NCBI GenBank assembly: GCA_001970955.1
Contig: MPUH01000143.1
Location: forward strand, 31,944-95,943
Direction of reading: 5' to 3'
DNA from: Stentor coeruleus
Taxonomy: Eukaryota; Ciliophora; Heterotrichea; Heterotrichida; Stentoridae
DNA: 64,000 nt
Shown: piece after piece, positions 28,861-40,785 of the stretch
Position numbering within the stretch: the stretch's first letter is position 1
How the letters are laid out: each line of letters opens with the position of its first letter
Translations under genes and position numbers: made by a program
Notes under the pieces: model-generated
Database searches by the model: none
What the model saw: only the letters and a program-made list of their open reading frames with translations
What the model was told of the DNA's origin: nothing

Positions 28861-31800
28861 ATGGCAAGGTCTTTTTCAAAGAAGCTTGATAGTGTTGAAT
28901 TCGGTTTCTACTCTGCCGAAGAAGCCAAAAAGCTCGGCGCAGTAGAAATCACATCCATCAGTGTCTATGAGCCAATCAAAAAGCCTATAAAGTCCTCTAA
29001 AGCAAAAGACCCAAAAGATCTTAAAGACCCAAACGATACAGTTAAACCAGAAGTAATAAGAAAACCAATGCAAGGAGGTTTAGCCGACCCAAGACTTGGC
29101 GTGTCTTTAAACTCTCGTCTTAACGCCGAAACATGTGTTGTTTGTAATCAAGACCCAAATTCTTGTCAAGGTCATTTAGGGTATATATCTTTATGTACTC
29201 CAGCTTATAATCCATTTGCCTTTGATATCCTATATAAACTTCTCAAATCCAAATGCGCCTTTTGTCATCGTCTTAAGCTGCCAAATGAAAAATCACATAT
29301 GTACATACTAAAAAAACAGCTTATCAAAAGAGGTAAGCTTTTAGATGCTTTAAGCTTAGAAGACCTGCTTTCTGATAAGTTTATTTCCGACTCAGAAATC
29401 GATAAATTTGACGAAATTAGAGACATAATCATGGCACAAAAAGATTTATATGAAGATATCGCTATAGAAAGCGCCAATTGTGGAGAATCTGAAGCTTTTA
29501 GCATTTTAATCAAAGCTTCAAATGATATCGACACTCAGATTTGGAAGAATTTTTCAGGAAGGATCTGCGCTCATTGCAATGAAAAGCAGCCTAAAATAGT
29601 AAAAGAAGGGGATTGTAAAATATTCCGTGTACCTTTAAAAGACAAGTAAAAAATATTTAGGGAAATCAGAGCTCTTGAACTTAAAGGAAAAACATCTGAG
29701 GTTAATAAAATTGTCATGACGGCTGAAATGGTTTATGAAGAACTTAGATGTACTTGGGAACATGATAAAGATGTATTGACTGAGCTTTTAAATGGTAAAG
29801 CTATGGATGCGATGTTTATGCATAAGCTTATTGTTACACCAAATAGATTTAGACCTGAGAGTAAAGGGACAACAGGGATGCAAACTTATATGAATGTACA
29901 GAGTGTGTCACTTAGTAGGATAATGATTTTGAATGAGAAAATCCTTAACCAAAAAGCTAAAAATGAAGACTTTTCTGAAACATTTTTTGAGTTCCAACAC
30001 GCGATCAACATGTATATGGACTCTTCAAATTGGGCAAGACAAAGTGAGAAGGATTTAGCTGGGTTAAGACAATTATTAGAGAAAAAAGAAGGGCTTTTCA
30101 GATTAAAAATGATGGGAAAAAGGGTTAACTATGCAGCTAGGAGTGTTATTTCCCCTGACCCTTATATAAATACTGGAGAAATCGGTATCCCAATTGTTTT
30201 TGCTAAAAGACTGACTTTCCCAGAGCCAGTAAGAGAAAATAATCTTGAGTATTTAAGAAAACTTGTTGAAAATGGACCGAATGTGCATCCTGGAGCAAAT
30301 ATGATTGAAGAAGCAGATGGGAAAAAAATTATACTTGACAAGTTCTCACAAAAACAGCTTAAAGGTGTTGCGGCAAGGCTTTTTACTGGAGGAATCGGGA
30401 AAACTGTATATAGGCATTTACAAACTGGGGATTGGCTTTTAGTTAATAGACAGCCAACTTTACATAAACCTAGTATGATGGCTCATTCAGCAAGAGTGTT
30501 ACCTAAACAGACAACAATTAGAATGCATTATTCGAATTGTAACACTTATAATGCAGATTTTGATGGAGATGAGATTAACCTGCACTTTTTCCAGTCGCAT
30601 TTGGCTAGGTCGGAAGCTAAACATATAGCATCAACTGATTATCAGTATACAGCACCAACAAGTGGCAAGCCTTTGCGTGGGCTGATCCAAGACCATGTAG
30701 TAAGCGGTGTTTTATTAACATGCAAAGACACATTTCTAGAACGTGATGAATACATGCAGCTTATTTACATAGCATCACAGCATTTGAAAAAAACAATTCA
30801 AATCCCCCCTTGTATACTAAAACCTAAAGTCCTTTGGTCAGGAAAGCAAGTAATCTCAACAATAATTCAAACTTTATCTTATGGTAAATTCCAAATGAAT
30901 CTTAATGAAAAATGTAAAGTCGGAGGATATATGTGGGGTAAATCTAGTATCGAAGAAGAAATGCTTCTAATAAAAGATGGTTACATTTGTACTGGAATAT
31001 TAGATAAGAACCATATTGGTAATGTTGAATATGGCCTAGTCCACAGTTTCCATGAGCTTTATGGCGAGTCAGCTGCAGCTCAACTTCTAACATCTTTAGG
31101 CCGAGTACTTACATTATACCTACAAATGATAGGCTTTTCTTGTACAATGGATGACTTAATATTAACCCCAGGATCTAATGATAAACGTACTAACAGCATT
31201 CAAAACACAGAATCTAAGACTGTAGAATACGCTCATGAAGTTATCAATATAACCCCTTCAAAACATTCAAATAATCAAATTAGCAAGAAACTTTTAAAAG
31301 GACTCGAGAATTTTTTATTAGAAAATGAAGATAACAGCAAAGAGCTTGACTTAAAAATGATTTCTTTTGTTAAAAAATCCCTGTCTGATATTCAAAAAAA
31401 TCTTATCCCAGAAGGACTTAAAAAGAAATTCCCTTATAATAACTTCAGTGCAATGGTCACAACAGGTGCTAAAGGTAGTCTTGTAAATCATCAACAAGTA
31501 AGCCTTATGCTTGGTCAACAAGAACTTGAAGGACGTCGTGTACCTTTAACTGCTTTAGGTAAAAGTGCACCAAGTTTTGATGCTTATGACCCAACACCTA
31601 GAGCTGGAGGATTAGTAACAGATCGTTTTTTAACTGGAATTAAACCTCAAGATTTTTTTTTCCATTGTATGGCTGGAAGAGAAGGATTAGTAGATACTGC
31701 TGTTAAAACAAGTCGTAGTGGGTATTTACAAAGATGTTTAATCAAAGGTTTAGAAAGTTTGATTGTTGCTTATGATTATACGGTTAGGGATTCAGATGGG

Positions 31801-33660
31801 TCAATAATCCAGTTTTTATATGGAGAAGATTGTATTGATCCTTCAAAAAATAAGTATGTTCGAGCTTTTGAGTTTTTGAATGAAAATTCACTTGCTTTGT
31901 GTGAAAAACTTAAGTTTTCTGAGTGTTCAGAAAAACTGGATTTTACTCAGATACCGAAGTTTGAGAGTTTTGATGCGAATCAGAAGTGGGATACATCGTT
32001 AAATGCGCATACACCTGGGAAAATAGGGAGTATGTCGACTAAGATNGATGCGAATCAGAAGTGGGATACATCGTTAAATGCGCATACACCTGGGAAAATA
32101 GGGAGTATGTCGACTAAGATGTATGAACTTTGTAATAAATATATTGGGGATAAAAAGGATATGAGGAAAAAAAATAAAAGTCTGCCGAGGATAAGCAAAT
32201 CGAATTTTATGACTATGATTAGTATGAAGTATATGAGCAGCTTGATACAACCTGGGGAGNTGTATGAACTTTGTAATAAATATATTGGGGATAAAAAGGA
32301 TATGAGGAAAAAAAATAAAAGTCTACCGAGGATAAGCAAATCGAATTTTATGACTATGATTAGTATGAAGTATATGAGCAGCTTGATACAACCTGGGGAA
32401 TCCGTAGGGATTATAGCTTCACAATCTATTGGAGAACCTTCAACTCAGCTAACCTTAAATACCTTCCATTTAGCAGGTCATGGTAGCGCCAACGTTACTT
32501 TAGGTATTCCACGTCTTAGAGAAATCCTCATGACTGCATCTGCAACAATAAAAACCCCAATTATGATCCTACCATTCAACGGCTCTAAAGAAGCAGCTGA
32601 GAATTTCAAAAACCACATCCAAAAAATTTCTTTCAAATATCTCGTAAAAAAAATCAAAATCATAGAAAAAGTTAACCCAAAAATCAATAAAAGGACTTAT
32701 ATAGCGAAAATTGCATTTGAAGATAAAGATATTATAGAAGAGACAATTGGGTTAAGCTGGGAATTTATAAACTCAAGGGTTCAGAATGCTTTGATTCCAG
32801 CTATAGATTCAGCAATTTCTCATAAAATCAAAAAATCAGACTTGAAAACTGCACTTGTTTTTGAAGAGAAAAAGGAAGAAAGTGTTGAAAATGCGGCAAA
32901 AAAACAGGAAAAAGTTCAAACGGTTGAAGCTGAAGATGCTAAAGGTAAGAAAAAGGAAATAAATACTTATGAAAATGAGTCTGAAGAATTGGTTAGTGAG
33001 CATGAGCCGATGGAAGTGGAAAAAGAGGAGGTTTCTGATTTTAAGTGCTTGAAAAAATGTACGAAAAGCGATAAAAACAGTTATTTTAAAGTGATATTTG
33101 AAGTACCGATGAAATATAACATACTCGTTTTGTCTGAAATCGAAAAACAACTCGAATGCACGTATTTGCGCGAACTCCACGGGATCGGCCGATGCCACGT
33201 CGATGAAAAAAAAGACCAGGTGACAATTACAACAGAAGGGGTTAATTTCCATGAAATTTGGAAATACGACGAGCTTTTTAACTTGAAAAAAGCGCGATCA
33301 AACGACATTGTCGCTGTTTTAAAAACATATGGCGTTGAAGCTGCAGCTAAAACTATAATCAATGAAGTATATACAATTTTTGACAATTATGGAATCAGTG
33401 TAGATAAAAGACATTTGACACTTATTGCTGACTTTATGACTTTTAATGGTGGGTATAGACCTTTTAATAGATTTGGGATGAATGAAAACCCTAGTCCTTT
33501 GTTGAGGATGAGCTATGAAACTACTATGAATTACCTTTCTGACTCAGCATTAACTGGGCAGATTGACCTTGGGAAGACCCCTTCAGCGTGTATTGTTTTA
33601 GGCAAACCTGCGAGAATTGGGACGAATTATATGGATGTATTTCAGGTTTTAAATAGCTAA
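28861..33660 (+). CDS. RPA1: RNA polymerase I largest subunit (RPA1/RPA190)
   Basis: Exon 1 (28861-29645) and exon 2 (29661-33660) are joined across a 15-nt intron. The N-terminal clamp zinc region has [16 protein letters not shown]. The catalytic metal motif is [11 protein letters not shown] (about residue 559), and [12 protein letters not shown] and [10 protein letters not shown] follow. The wording [11 protein letters not shown], the NGP.VHPGA block and the C-terminal [19 protein letters not shown] are Pol I-like, not Pol II or III. A highly charged acidic insertion lies near residue 1350, as in other Pol I subunits. Two N-marked joins add 25 and 47 false codons, so the real protein is about 1,522 residues. 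It transcribes rRNA genes in nucleoli. Confidence 0.95.
29646..29660 (+). other. 15-nt spliceosomal intron in RPA1
   Basis: GTAAAAAATATTTAG. Retained, it gives an in-frame TAA. Removed, it joins [17 protein letters not shown] in a continuous frame. Confidence 0.92.
31972..32120. repeat. N-marked assembly join with 74-bp duplicated flanks
   Basis: 31972-32045 and 32047-32120 are identical around the N at 32046. The offset is 75, so the frame stays open and a 25-residue segment of RPA1 appears twice. Confidence 0.9.
32120..32399. repeat. N-marked assembly join with ~139-bp duplicated flanks
   Basis: 32120-32258 and 32261-32399 flank the N at 32260 with one difference (CTGCCGAGG against CTACCGAGG). 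The offset of 141 adds 47 false codons to RPA1. Confidence 0.9.
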
Positions 33661-33833
33661 TCCGAACGTGGATTTTAGATTAAAAGATTTTTTTTAGTTT
33701 TATGAAGATTATGAGATGACTTTTATATGTAGGAAAGTAAAAAATGACTATAAAATCTAATAATATATATAATTTCATACTATAAATACCCAAAAGTCTA
33801 ACCGGGAGATATTAATTAAAAGTTTCTTATAAA

Positions 33834-34868
33834 ATGGAGCTTATAAGCCCTTTAGCAAGCGGACAAAAAGTTTTTCACTCTAAAGTCTACTGGATAGATT
33901 TATATGCAGATGATAACAAAATGAGGATAAAAGTTAAAGAAAAGCTTACAAATAGCTACTTTATTGGAGAATTTACTATAGGTTTTATCGAAAACTTAAC
34001 ACACAAAGCCGGCAGCTCGAAAAAGTTCAGTGTTTTTCTCAATATGCTCTCTTCAGCTATTCAAGGAATAAGTAGCGCTGTGGTATTAGGACTGGAAAGT
34101 CATACAGATTTAGAAAAACTTAGAAGCAAACCACTTCAAGGTAATGCTAAAACAATTTATCTTATTTTGACTTATCTTTCAGAGTTTGATAAAGTCTTTT
34201 ATCCACTTCCATTAAAGCAGCAAGCTTATAGTCAGGATTTTGAATCTCTCCTTTGCCTCTACAAAGACGAAATCTCACATCTAACAGGATCACTCAACAG
34301 CATCTCAGCAGAAAAAATTCAGCTCTTCGAAGAATGCAAAAGCCTCAAATCAGAAAACTCCCATCTAAAATCTTCACTAGAAAAAGAAAAACTCGACAAA
34401 GAAAAAATTCTTCATGATCTAGAATCCAACAAAAAATCATACGAATCTGAAATCAGAGCTTTACAATTAACAATCGAACAATTAAAACAAAAAACCAAAA
34501 ATTATGTAAATAAAACTCCAAATGGGCATATAAACATAATAGAAAACTTAAAACAAGAAAACGAGAAATTGGATTTTGAAAAAAAAGTATTGATTTCTGA
34601 AATAAAAAGCTTGAGGATTATGAATAAGAAAAAAAAACTTAAAATACAAGATTTGCAGAAAAAGATAGATGAAGGTGGGATGGTTAAGGAAAGATCAAAA
34701 AGTGTGATAAGTAAAGAAAATGATGTTTGTTTGAGGAAATCAGATTTAACAAGTAGGTGTAAAAGTAGTATGAGAACAGGGTATGGCCCTAGTGATATTA
34801 CTGAGAAACTTGAAAAAATTGTTAATTTGTTGGGGATTAGTGAGAAGCATAATGTTTCGTTGTATTAA
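33834..34868 (+). CDS. CCDC61: CCDC61 / VFL3 basal-body protein
   Basis: This is a 344-residue protein. The N-terminal ~145 residues are the XRCC4/SAS-6-superfamily head typical of CCDC61: GEFTIGFIENLTHKAGSSKKF, FLNMLSSAI, SHTDLEKLR and LILTYLSEFDKVFYPLPL. A long coiled coil follows (about 155-285), then a basic Ser-rich tail. CCDC61, the VFL3 protein of Chlamydomonas, dimerises through head and coil, binds microtubules, and positions basal-body-associated fibres so that cilia are correctly placed and oriented. A ciliate with dense ciliary rows is expected to need it. Downstream of RPA1 on the same strand, with 173 bp between. Confidence 0.9.
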   Translation: MELISPLASGQKVFHSKVYWIDLYADDNKMRIKVKEKLTNSYFIGEFTIGFIENLTHKAGSSKKFSVFLNMLSSAIQGISSAVVLGLESHTDLEKLRSKPLQGNAKTIYLILTYLSEFDKVFYPLPLKQQAYSQDFESLLCLYKDEISHLTGSLNSISAEKIQLFEECKSLKSENSHLKSSLEKEKLDKEKILHDLESNKKSYESEIRALQLTIEQLKQKTKNYVNKTPNGHINIIENLKQENEKLDFEKKVLISEIKSLRIMNKKKKLKIQDLQKKIDEGGMVKERSKSVISKENDVCLRKSDLTSRCKSSMRTGYGPSDITEKLEKIVNLLGISEKHNVSLY

Positions 34869-35034
34869 TTAATGGTATATTGAGATATATAAAAGTGGTA
34901 TATAGAGTATGAGTTTATTTAGAGAGGATAATGATATTTTAGATGATAAGTTTTTTTTTAGATAGGACTTGGATTGATATTATGATTAAGCTAAGACTAA
35001 TTGAATTTTAAAGCTTTGTATTTAAAATTTACTA

Positions 35035-36885
35035 TTAAATTGCTGACATTGAGTTTCTCACTGCTTTTTCAATCATAATTTCCATTGTTTCTCTTGATGG
35101 TATATATTCAAATGCTGGTATCGGCTTTGCTCTTTTTAGAAACACTGAATTAGAAAATGATCTTCTGATTTGAAGATTTTGCATTGAATTTACATAGCTT
35201 TTTATCATGAGCCTGTATTTAATTATACATTCACGATAATAATCATTAATAATAGCCGATCTCTTAGCATTAGGTATCGTGACAATATTCACACTATTTC
35301 TCTTCCTGGCAAATTTATTATGGCTTTTTTTAAAAAGGTAATTCTGGCATTCTTCATTCCACAACCTAGCCAAATGCAGCATCCTTCTAGTCTTTTTCGC
35401 CAAATACATTTTCACCTGCCTTTGTACATATAATACCTTAGCAATATAGTTATTAAACTGATGTGATAACAAGTGATTATGGGCTAAAAACGATATATTT
35501 TCAATCAAATGTTTAGTCATGATACTTTTTACATTTTTTCCAATACAATCTTTATAAAAAAGTAACAGATTCTGCACTCTAACTAATATTTTATCCCCAA
35601 GATGCAATTTACCTTTCTTCCTAATCGCTTTTTGTATTTGATAAGCTTTCATATTCCATGTAATTTTCCTAAGTTTTTGCCTTTTCATCTTTGTAACTCC
35701 AGAATATATCGTCTCAGCGCTTATAAAAAAATATAAAATCGTCATCCATTGGCCTTCTAAAGTTCTTTTTACTTTAGAAATTTTCCTTTTTTCCTTTTCT
35801 TCTTTTTCTAGCTGTAGTTTGATTATCTGTTTGTTTAAATATTGTTTGTTTTTATTGATTTTTTGTGATAGAATGAGTTTTTTTTTACTAAGGATTTGTT
35901 CATGTTTAGATTTCCATGACTCTGCTCGTTTGTGTAAATCTTCAGCATTTAGATAGGAATTGAGAAATGTTATGTTTTTATTGAGTTCGATGAAATTTTT
36001 AGAGTATTTTTTGTCTTTGATTGATATTAAATCTTCATCTTCAAGGATTTCTTTAGGGATTGCATGCTGGGAAAGCTGTCGTCTTATACGTTTGAGCTCA
36101 AGAAGGTCAGTTATTTTACCGAAAGATAGGGAGATTTTAACTTCGGAGTCTTCTGAAGCTTTTAGTCCGAGATAGATATTGTCATATTTAAAACAAGAGG
36201 AATTTTCACGGACTTCGAAATAGTCAGTGCTGAAGATCCTATCATAAGAATTCGGCCCAGGCTCTTTTTCAGTTATAGACATATACGCTATAATTTTCCC
36301 TCGAACTCTCTGCATTTTAACGCTCATAGGAGTTTTTTTGCCTTTGACATATATTTTGCAATATTGCATTTGATTTTCTTCTACTATCACTTCAAAAGGA
36401 TCGCCATCTTGAAGAAATATTGGGCGTTTACCTCTGTTAGGAGATATAACTCTATCAAGTTTACTAATAAGTTTCATAAAATCCGACTCTCTTTTCATAT
36501 ACTTTCTATTATCAACACTTGGAATATACACAGAAGGTTCTTTATCCATATGATACTTTTGTAAAGAATGAGCAATAACATCATTTTGAATCATTGTAAA
36601 ATGACTTATAGACGCTTGTCTTTCCGTATCTTTTGAAGTCTCACGAAGCAAGTCTTTGCTTTGTAGGTCAATTGATGCACTTCTATGAATAAACTCGCTA
36701 GGTTTGGCTGAAAAAATGCTTTGAACGTCTTGTTGCTTGCTTGTAAGACTTGATATACTTCCTCTTCTTTCTGTTAGGACCACTTCAGAGCATTTAAAAG
36801 GTGAATTAGCTGGTTTTAAGACTGGAAAGTACTTTTCTGAAGCTACGTATTTTAGGTATTTGCTTCGATGACTATATTTATTCAT
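35035..36885 (-). CDS. basic protein with IQ-like motif
   Basis: 616 residues. Residues 1-150 are Ser-rich and disordered. About 165-285 form a compact beta-looking region (EVIVEENQMQYCKIYVKG...KISLSFGK). The second half is helical and strongly basic, with an IQ-like stretch (VLYVQRQVKMYLAKKTRRM, about 480) that could bind calmodulin or a centrin-like protein. Near the C-terminus is EYIPSRETMEIM. I do not recognise an orthologue; cytoskeletal association is only a guess from the IQ-like helix. Confidence 0.72.
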   Translation of the reverse strand: MNKYSHRSKYLKYVASEKYFPVLKPANSPFKCSEVVLTERRGSISSLTSKQQDVQSIFSAKPSEFIHRSASIDLQSKDLLRETSKDTERQASISHFTMIQNDVIAHSLQKYHMDKEPSVYIPSVDNRKYMKRESDFMKLISKLDRVISPNRGKRPIFLQDGDPFEVIVEENQMQYCKIYVKGKKTPMSVKMQRVRGKIIAYMSITEKEPGPNSYDRIFSTDYFEVRENSSCFKYDNIYLGLKASEDSEVKISLSFGKITDLLELKRIRRQLSQHAIPKEILEDEDLISIKDKKYSKNFIELNKNITFLNSYLNAEDLHKRAESWKSKHEQILSKKKLILSQKINKNKQYLNKQIIKLQLEKEEKEKRKISKVKRTLEGQWMTILYFFISAETIYSGVTKMKRQKLRKITWNMKAYQIQKAIRKKGKLHLGDKILVRVQNLLLFYKDCIGKNVKSIMTKHLIENISFLAHNHLLSHQFNNYIAKVLYVQRQVKMYLAKKTRRMLHLARLWNEECQNYLFKKSHNKFARKRNSVNIVTIPNAKRSAIINDYYRECIIKYRLMIKSYVNSMQNLQIRRSFSNSVFLKRAKPIPAFEYIPSRETMEIMIEKAVRNSMSAI

Positions 36886-36963
36886 ATATTTTTATCTTCC
36901 ACAAAGTTATTTTCTCACTTAATATACCTAAATTCATTAAGAATATTCTAAATCTTTTCCTAA

Positions 36964-39300
36964 CTAAATACCGCACTGGCAAAGCCCTTTTCCTTTATAC
37001 TTCATCACACAACTATCTCCTTTACCAACTTCTGCAATTCCATTAACAATTTCAATCGAATTATCAAAACCAACTTTTTGAATATCATATCCCATTTCTG
37101 CTAAATATCCTAATATCATATGTGCAAATGTTGGACTTGAACAACTAAACCCATGATCTTTGCATAAATCCTTACAACTTTCGTTTTTTTCTGTATAAAA
37201 ATAACGCTTAGAATATTTTACCTTATTTTCACATGCATTAGAAGGAACACTATCAAGTCTTGAAACGCTCCAGATTTTAAACACACTATGATATGTAATT
37301 TTGCCAACTCTTTTATATGGAGCTTTTTTTAATATAACGAAATCCCCTGAAACTTTTAAGTCGTTAAATTGATTAGATAAAGCTGTTGTCCCATGGATGA
37401 GGAATCTAGCATTAGGGTCTTCGTTTGTTGATATTAAAATTAAGTAGTGGGTTGTAGGGAGCTCTTGCTCTAGATCAAGATCTAGCTTGCTTATTCTGAG
37501 GACTTGAGATAGGGTTACGGTATTGCATCCGTTTCTTTGATGAACTTTATTTATTAGGGTTATCGCATTTTGGATGTAGTAGTTTAAGTCATCTTTTTGC
37601 TTGTAGGAAAGAGGGTCAATATCAATAAATTTTATTGAGAGGCAATATTTTGGTGTTATTCCAGCATCGTCACATGTTTTATTTTCATGAATTGTTTCTT
37701 GGAACATAAATGTTCCATCTAGTTTTTTGCCATTTAAATACTGTTCACTTGGTTGGTCAATATAAGGAGCCATTGCTAGCATCTTAAGAGTTTTATGCCA
37801 ATCATACTTCGAAACAAGTCTAAAAGCATTCATCTCTAAGTTATAATGTGCTTTAAGTCTAAAAACCAGCTCTTTATTGCTTAATAGTAAATAAGGGGGA
37901 TTAACTCTTTCAGCAAAACCATCGATATTTAAGAAATCACCTCTTGAAGTCCCATGATCTCCAATAAAAAGAAAAGTAAAATCTTCATCTAATTCCTTAT
38001 ATTCTCTCAAAACCTCATTGAAAAAACCTATAAAATCATTATCAGCTATGTTTAACCTTGTTCCAATTCCTGCATGAGCTGTATTTATATGCACATAAGC
38101 AAAACGATTGTTTCCTTTATAGTTATGTAAATATTCTTTTAAGTACTTCAAAGAAAAATAATGTGGTAGATTTGAACCTATACATTGATCTTTGCTATTG
38201 AAATCACTGTAGCCAAAAAACTTATTCCCAAGCTTCCAAAAATTACTAGCTTGATGATCTGTTATTATAACCCTTCCAGTGATTTTTGATAAATAATCAG
38301 TAACAACATCATTTAAAAACATTGTCACAAACCCATGCTGCCTGTAATGCTCAAACAAAGAAAATTTATATTGAAGTTCAGTAAAAAAATTAGCATGTTC
38401 AGGCTTATTGATATCTTTTTCAGCCAAAAATTCTTTTGCTAGGTCTTCTGAAATCCCATACAACAAAGGTACTAAATTAGGTACCGTAAACGCTTGTATT
38501 GAGTTTGATAAAGGGAATTCATACATGGCGAATTTTTTCGAATATTTTCCTTCAGGGTCTATAACATTATAATTCAGAAACTCTATAGTTTTAGGAATAC
38601 ATCTAAACAGTCCTTGTCTAGAAATACTATCAACAACAAAAACAACAACTGTCATAGGCTTTGTATTAGTGGTATTAAAATAATTCATCTTTTCTTCAGC
38701 ATATTTTTTAGCTTTTTCAGCATATTCTTGCATATAAATATTCCTCAGCATTGCATCTCCTTGTCCTTTATAGCCTTTTGCAAAAAAAAACTCACACTTT
38801 TCCCCGAATTTATACTCTGTGCCCTTACTAAGTTCATATTTTAAACTATTATTCCCAAAGCGCTCATCAGATCTTTTACAACCTTCAAAAACATCAACCA
38901 TTTCCCCAGGCTTTGTTGAGTAAACCCCTGAGTTTACGTCAAACAAGTTGTCATTATTACAGGTTTTATGGGAGGCGAATGTAAAAAACTTATTTTCATT
39001 GTAGACATCAAAGCCATAACTTAAAGGTTTATATTCTGAAGTTTCATGCTTTCTGTTTCTTTTTAGAAGTGAACAGGTTATATTGCTTATTGAAGAAATG
39101 TTGATACTTTGAGGATAACGTAATTCAGTATAGTTTTCAGGAAGTTCAAGACCTTTGATTCTTAAAAAAAAATTGTCTAATTCGACTGAATGGGTTTCGT
39201 TGTTGTTGTTCTTATTGTTTTTAGATAATGAGAAGGATGCAATTATTACAATTAGCCAAAAGATAAATATATAGGCTAAGAGTCTTAACAAATTTCTCAT
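36964..39300 (-). CDS. DUF229 sulfatase-like membrane-anchored protein
   Basis: 778 residues. A single N-terminal hydrophobic segment (YIFIFWLIVIIASFSL) acts as signal anchor, so most of the protein is extracytosolic. The core matches the DUF229 branch of the alkaline-phosphatase/sulfatase superfamily: VVFVVDSISRQGLF (about 222-235, nucleophile region), HINTAHAGIGTRL, and FIGDHGTSRG (about 445-455, metal-binding Asp-His). A Cys-rich C-terminal region (CKDLCKDHGFSC...GKGLCQCG) follows. The family is widespread in animals and protists and its substrates are largely unknown. The 5' end of the next gene on this strand lies 78 bp away. Confidence 0.85.
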   Translation of the reverse strand: MRNLLRLLAYIFIFWLIVIIASFSLSKNNKNNNNETHSVELDNFFLRIKGLELPENYTELRYPQSINISSISNITCSLLKRNRKHETSEYKPLSYGFDVYNENKFFTFASHKTCNNDNLFDVNSGVYSTKPGEMVDVFEGCKRSDERFGNNSLKYELSKGTEYKFGEKCEFFFAKGYKGQGDAMLRNIYMQEYAEKAKKYAEEKMNYFNTTNTKPMTVVVFVVDSISRQGLFRCIPKTIEFLNYNVIDPEGKYSKKFAMYEFPLSNSIQAFTVPNLVPLLYGISEDLAKEFLAEKDINKPEHANFFTELQYKFSLFEHYRQHGFVTMFLNDVVTDYLSKITGRVIITDHQASNFWKLGNKFFGYSDFNSKDQCIGSNLPHYFSLKYLKEYLHNYKGNNRFAYVHINTAHAGIGTRLNIADNDFIGFFNEVLREYKELDEDFTFLFIGDHGTSRGDFLNIDGFAERVNPPYLLLSNKELVFRLKAHYNLEMNAFRLVSKYDWHKTLKMLAMAPYIDQPSEQYLNGKKLDGTFMFQETIHENKTCDDAGITPKYCLSIKFIDIDPLSYKQKDDLNYYIQNAITLINKVHQRNGCNTVTLSQVLRISKLDLDLEQELPTTHYLILISTNEDPNARFLIHGTTALSNQFNDLKVSGDFVILKKAPYKRVGKITYHSVFKIWSVSRLDSVPSNACENKVKYSKRYFYTEKNESCKDLCKDHGFSCSSPTFAHMILGYLAEMGYDIQKVGFDNSIEIVNGIAEVGKGDSCVMKYKGKGLCQCGI

Positions 39301-39911
39301 TAGTTTATAAGGTTATGGGGAAAATTTATAATTTAGGGGGAAAATATGATTTAAAGGTTTGATTGAGAAAAGGATAGTGATTAGTAAAATAACAGTTGAG
39401 ATATGCAGTGATGATTAAGTTTTAGATGATTTATTTAGGAAAATGGTATAAATCAAGACAAAAAGTTGAGTTTTATGATTAAAACATATACTTTTAATTT
39501 AAGAAATAATTATTATAACCATAAATCCTAAAAGCGTATTTTAACTTAATAATTATGGGTTTCTAAGTTGGCAACTAGCTATGTAATTATAAATAGACTC
39601 TATTTTTTAAATTTTAATTACCTTGGGCATATTTTAATAATAGTTTTTGTATATCAAAAGTGAAAATGGTGATTGCATTTTGATTTTTATCGAAATATAT
39701 TAAAGATAAATTAGAAGCTAAGAATTTAACTTTTTATTAACTGATTTGAATTTAAACATAAACTCAAATATAAATATAAATAGACTAAATCTATAAAATA
39801 TATTTTTAACCTCATCAAAACTCTATCAAAAAAAACAAAATTCTTTCTGTATATAAGTTTTAAAATATAAATTTGCATTACCTTCTGTATACTGAAAAAA
39901 TTATTAATTCA
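39301..39911. other. 5' flank of the DUF229 gene and AT-rich spacer
   Basis: The first ~120 bases next to the start codon are G-rich and C-poor on the plus strand, that is, C-rich on the sense strand of the minus gene. Beyond that the DNA is featureless. Confidence 0.35.
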
Positions 39912-40330
39912 TTAGTTTTCTTTTAAATATATACCAAAATGTTTCAATATTTTGATATGAGTATACTCATCATTTGAATTACCAAAACTTTTTTGAATGA
40001 TTAAACATTTTATGCTTTTAAAATCGAATTCAAGAAAAATATTAGCAAAATCATCACAAATTCACTGCTCTTAACAGAAATAGTGCTTCCTAGCTTAAAT
40101 TTTCTTTGAATTACCTTAAATATCGTCAATTTTTTTTCTATTTTCAAAATCTTGGATAAGCATTATAAAAGTCTCCCTCGAAAATTTTACCAAATATTCA
40201 AAATTGCCCATAAGAGGTTTTCTGTATTATTTTTTCTTTTATTCATTATAGATTTGTTTATTTCAACAATTTGCCCTCAACTTCATATCTGCTCATCATT
40301 TCTAAATAAAATATTTTTGAAAAGCATTTG
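39912..40330 (-). pseudogene. possible decayed coding tract
   Basis: On the minus strand a stop-free stretch of about 45 codons ends with TAA near 39912 and reads like protein (DDFANIFLEFDFKSIKCL, then SNDEYTHIKILKHFG). Upstream there are further short protein-like pieces in other frames, with stops. Family not recognised. It could be chance in AT-rich DNA, hence the low confidence. Confidence 0.3.
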
Positions 40331-40785
40331 AACCTTTTAAGATTTCTATTAACTTCAGATCGTGATAAATTGTACTAATAATAAATTCTTGCAATTTTTA
40401 ATTCTATTAATCACTTATTTATCAAATATAAGCATGTGTTTATCTTGAGTTTTAAATTGTTTGAAAATTTATTATTTGTAAGGGATATTAAATAATTACA
40501 GCAAGAATTTGGGGAATATAAAACTAACTTTGTTTATTGCTTAAATTGTACTTAGGATTTCTATTCAATAAGCTTTGATTAATTACCTATTCTGTAGCTT
40601 TATTAGTTTTCTATAAATTAAGATAGTAAAAATTATCATTTTATTAAAAATATTTCAAACAGAATCCTATCAAATATCGAAATTGCATATACTAGAGCCA
40701 ATACATTTTCACACAAATCATATCATAAACAAATTTCATCAAAAAAAAAAAAATCATAGTGCATCTTAAATATCATAATCTTATT
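40331..40785. other. 3' flank of the Cdc14 gene
   Basis: About 455 bp of AT-rich DNA with A and T runs. No feature seen. Confidence 0.35.
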
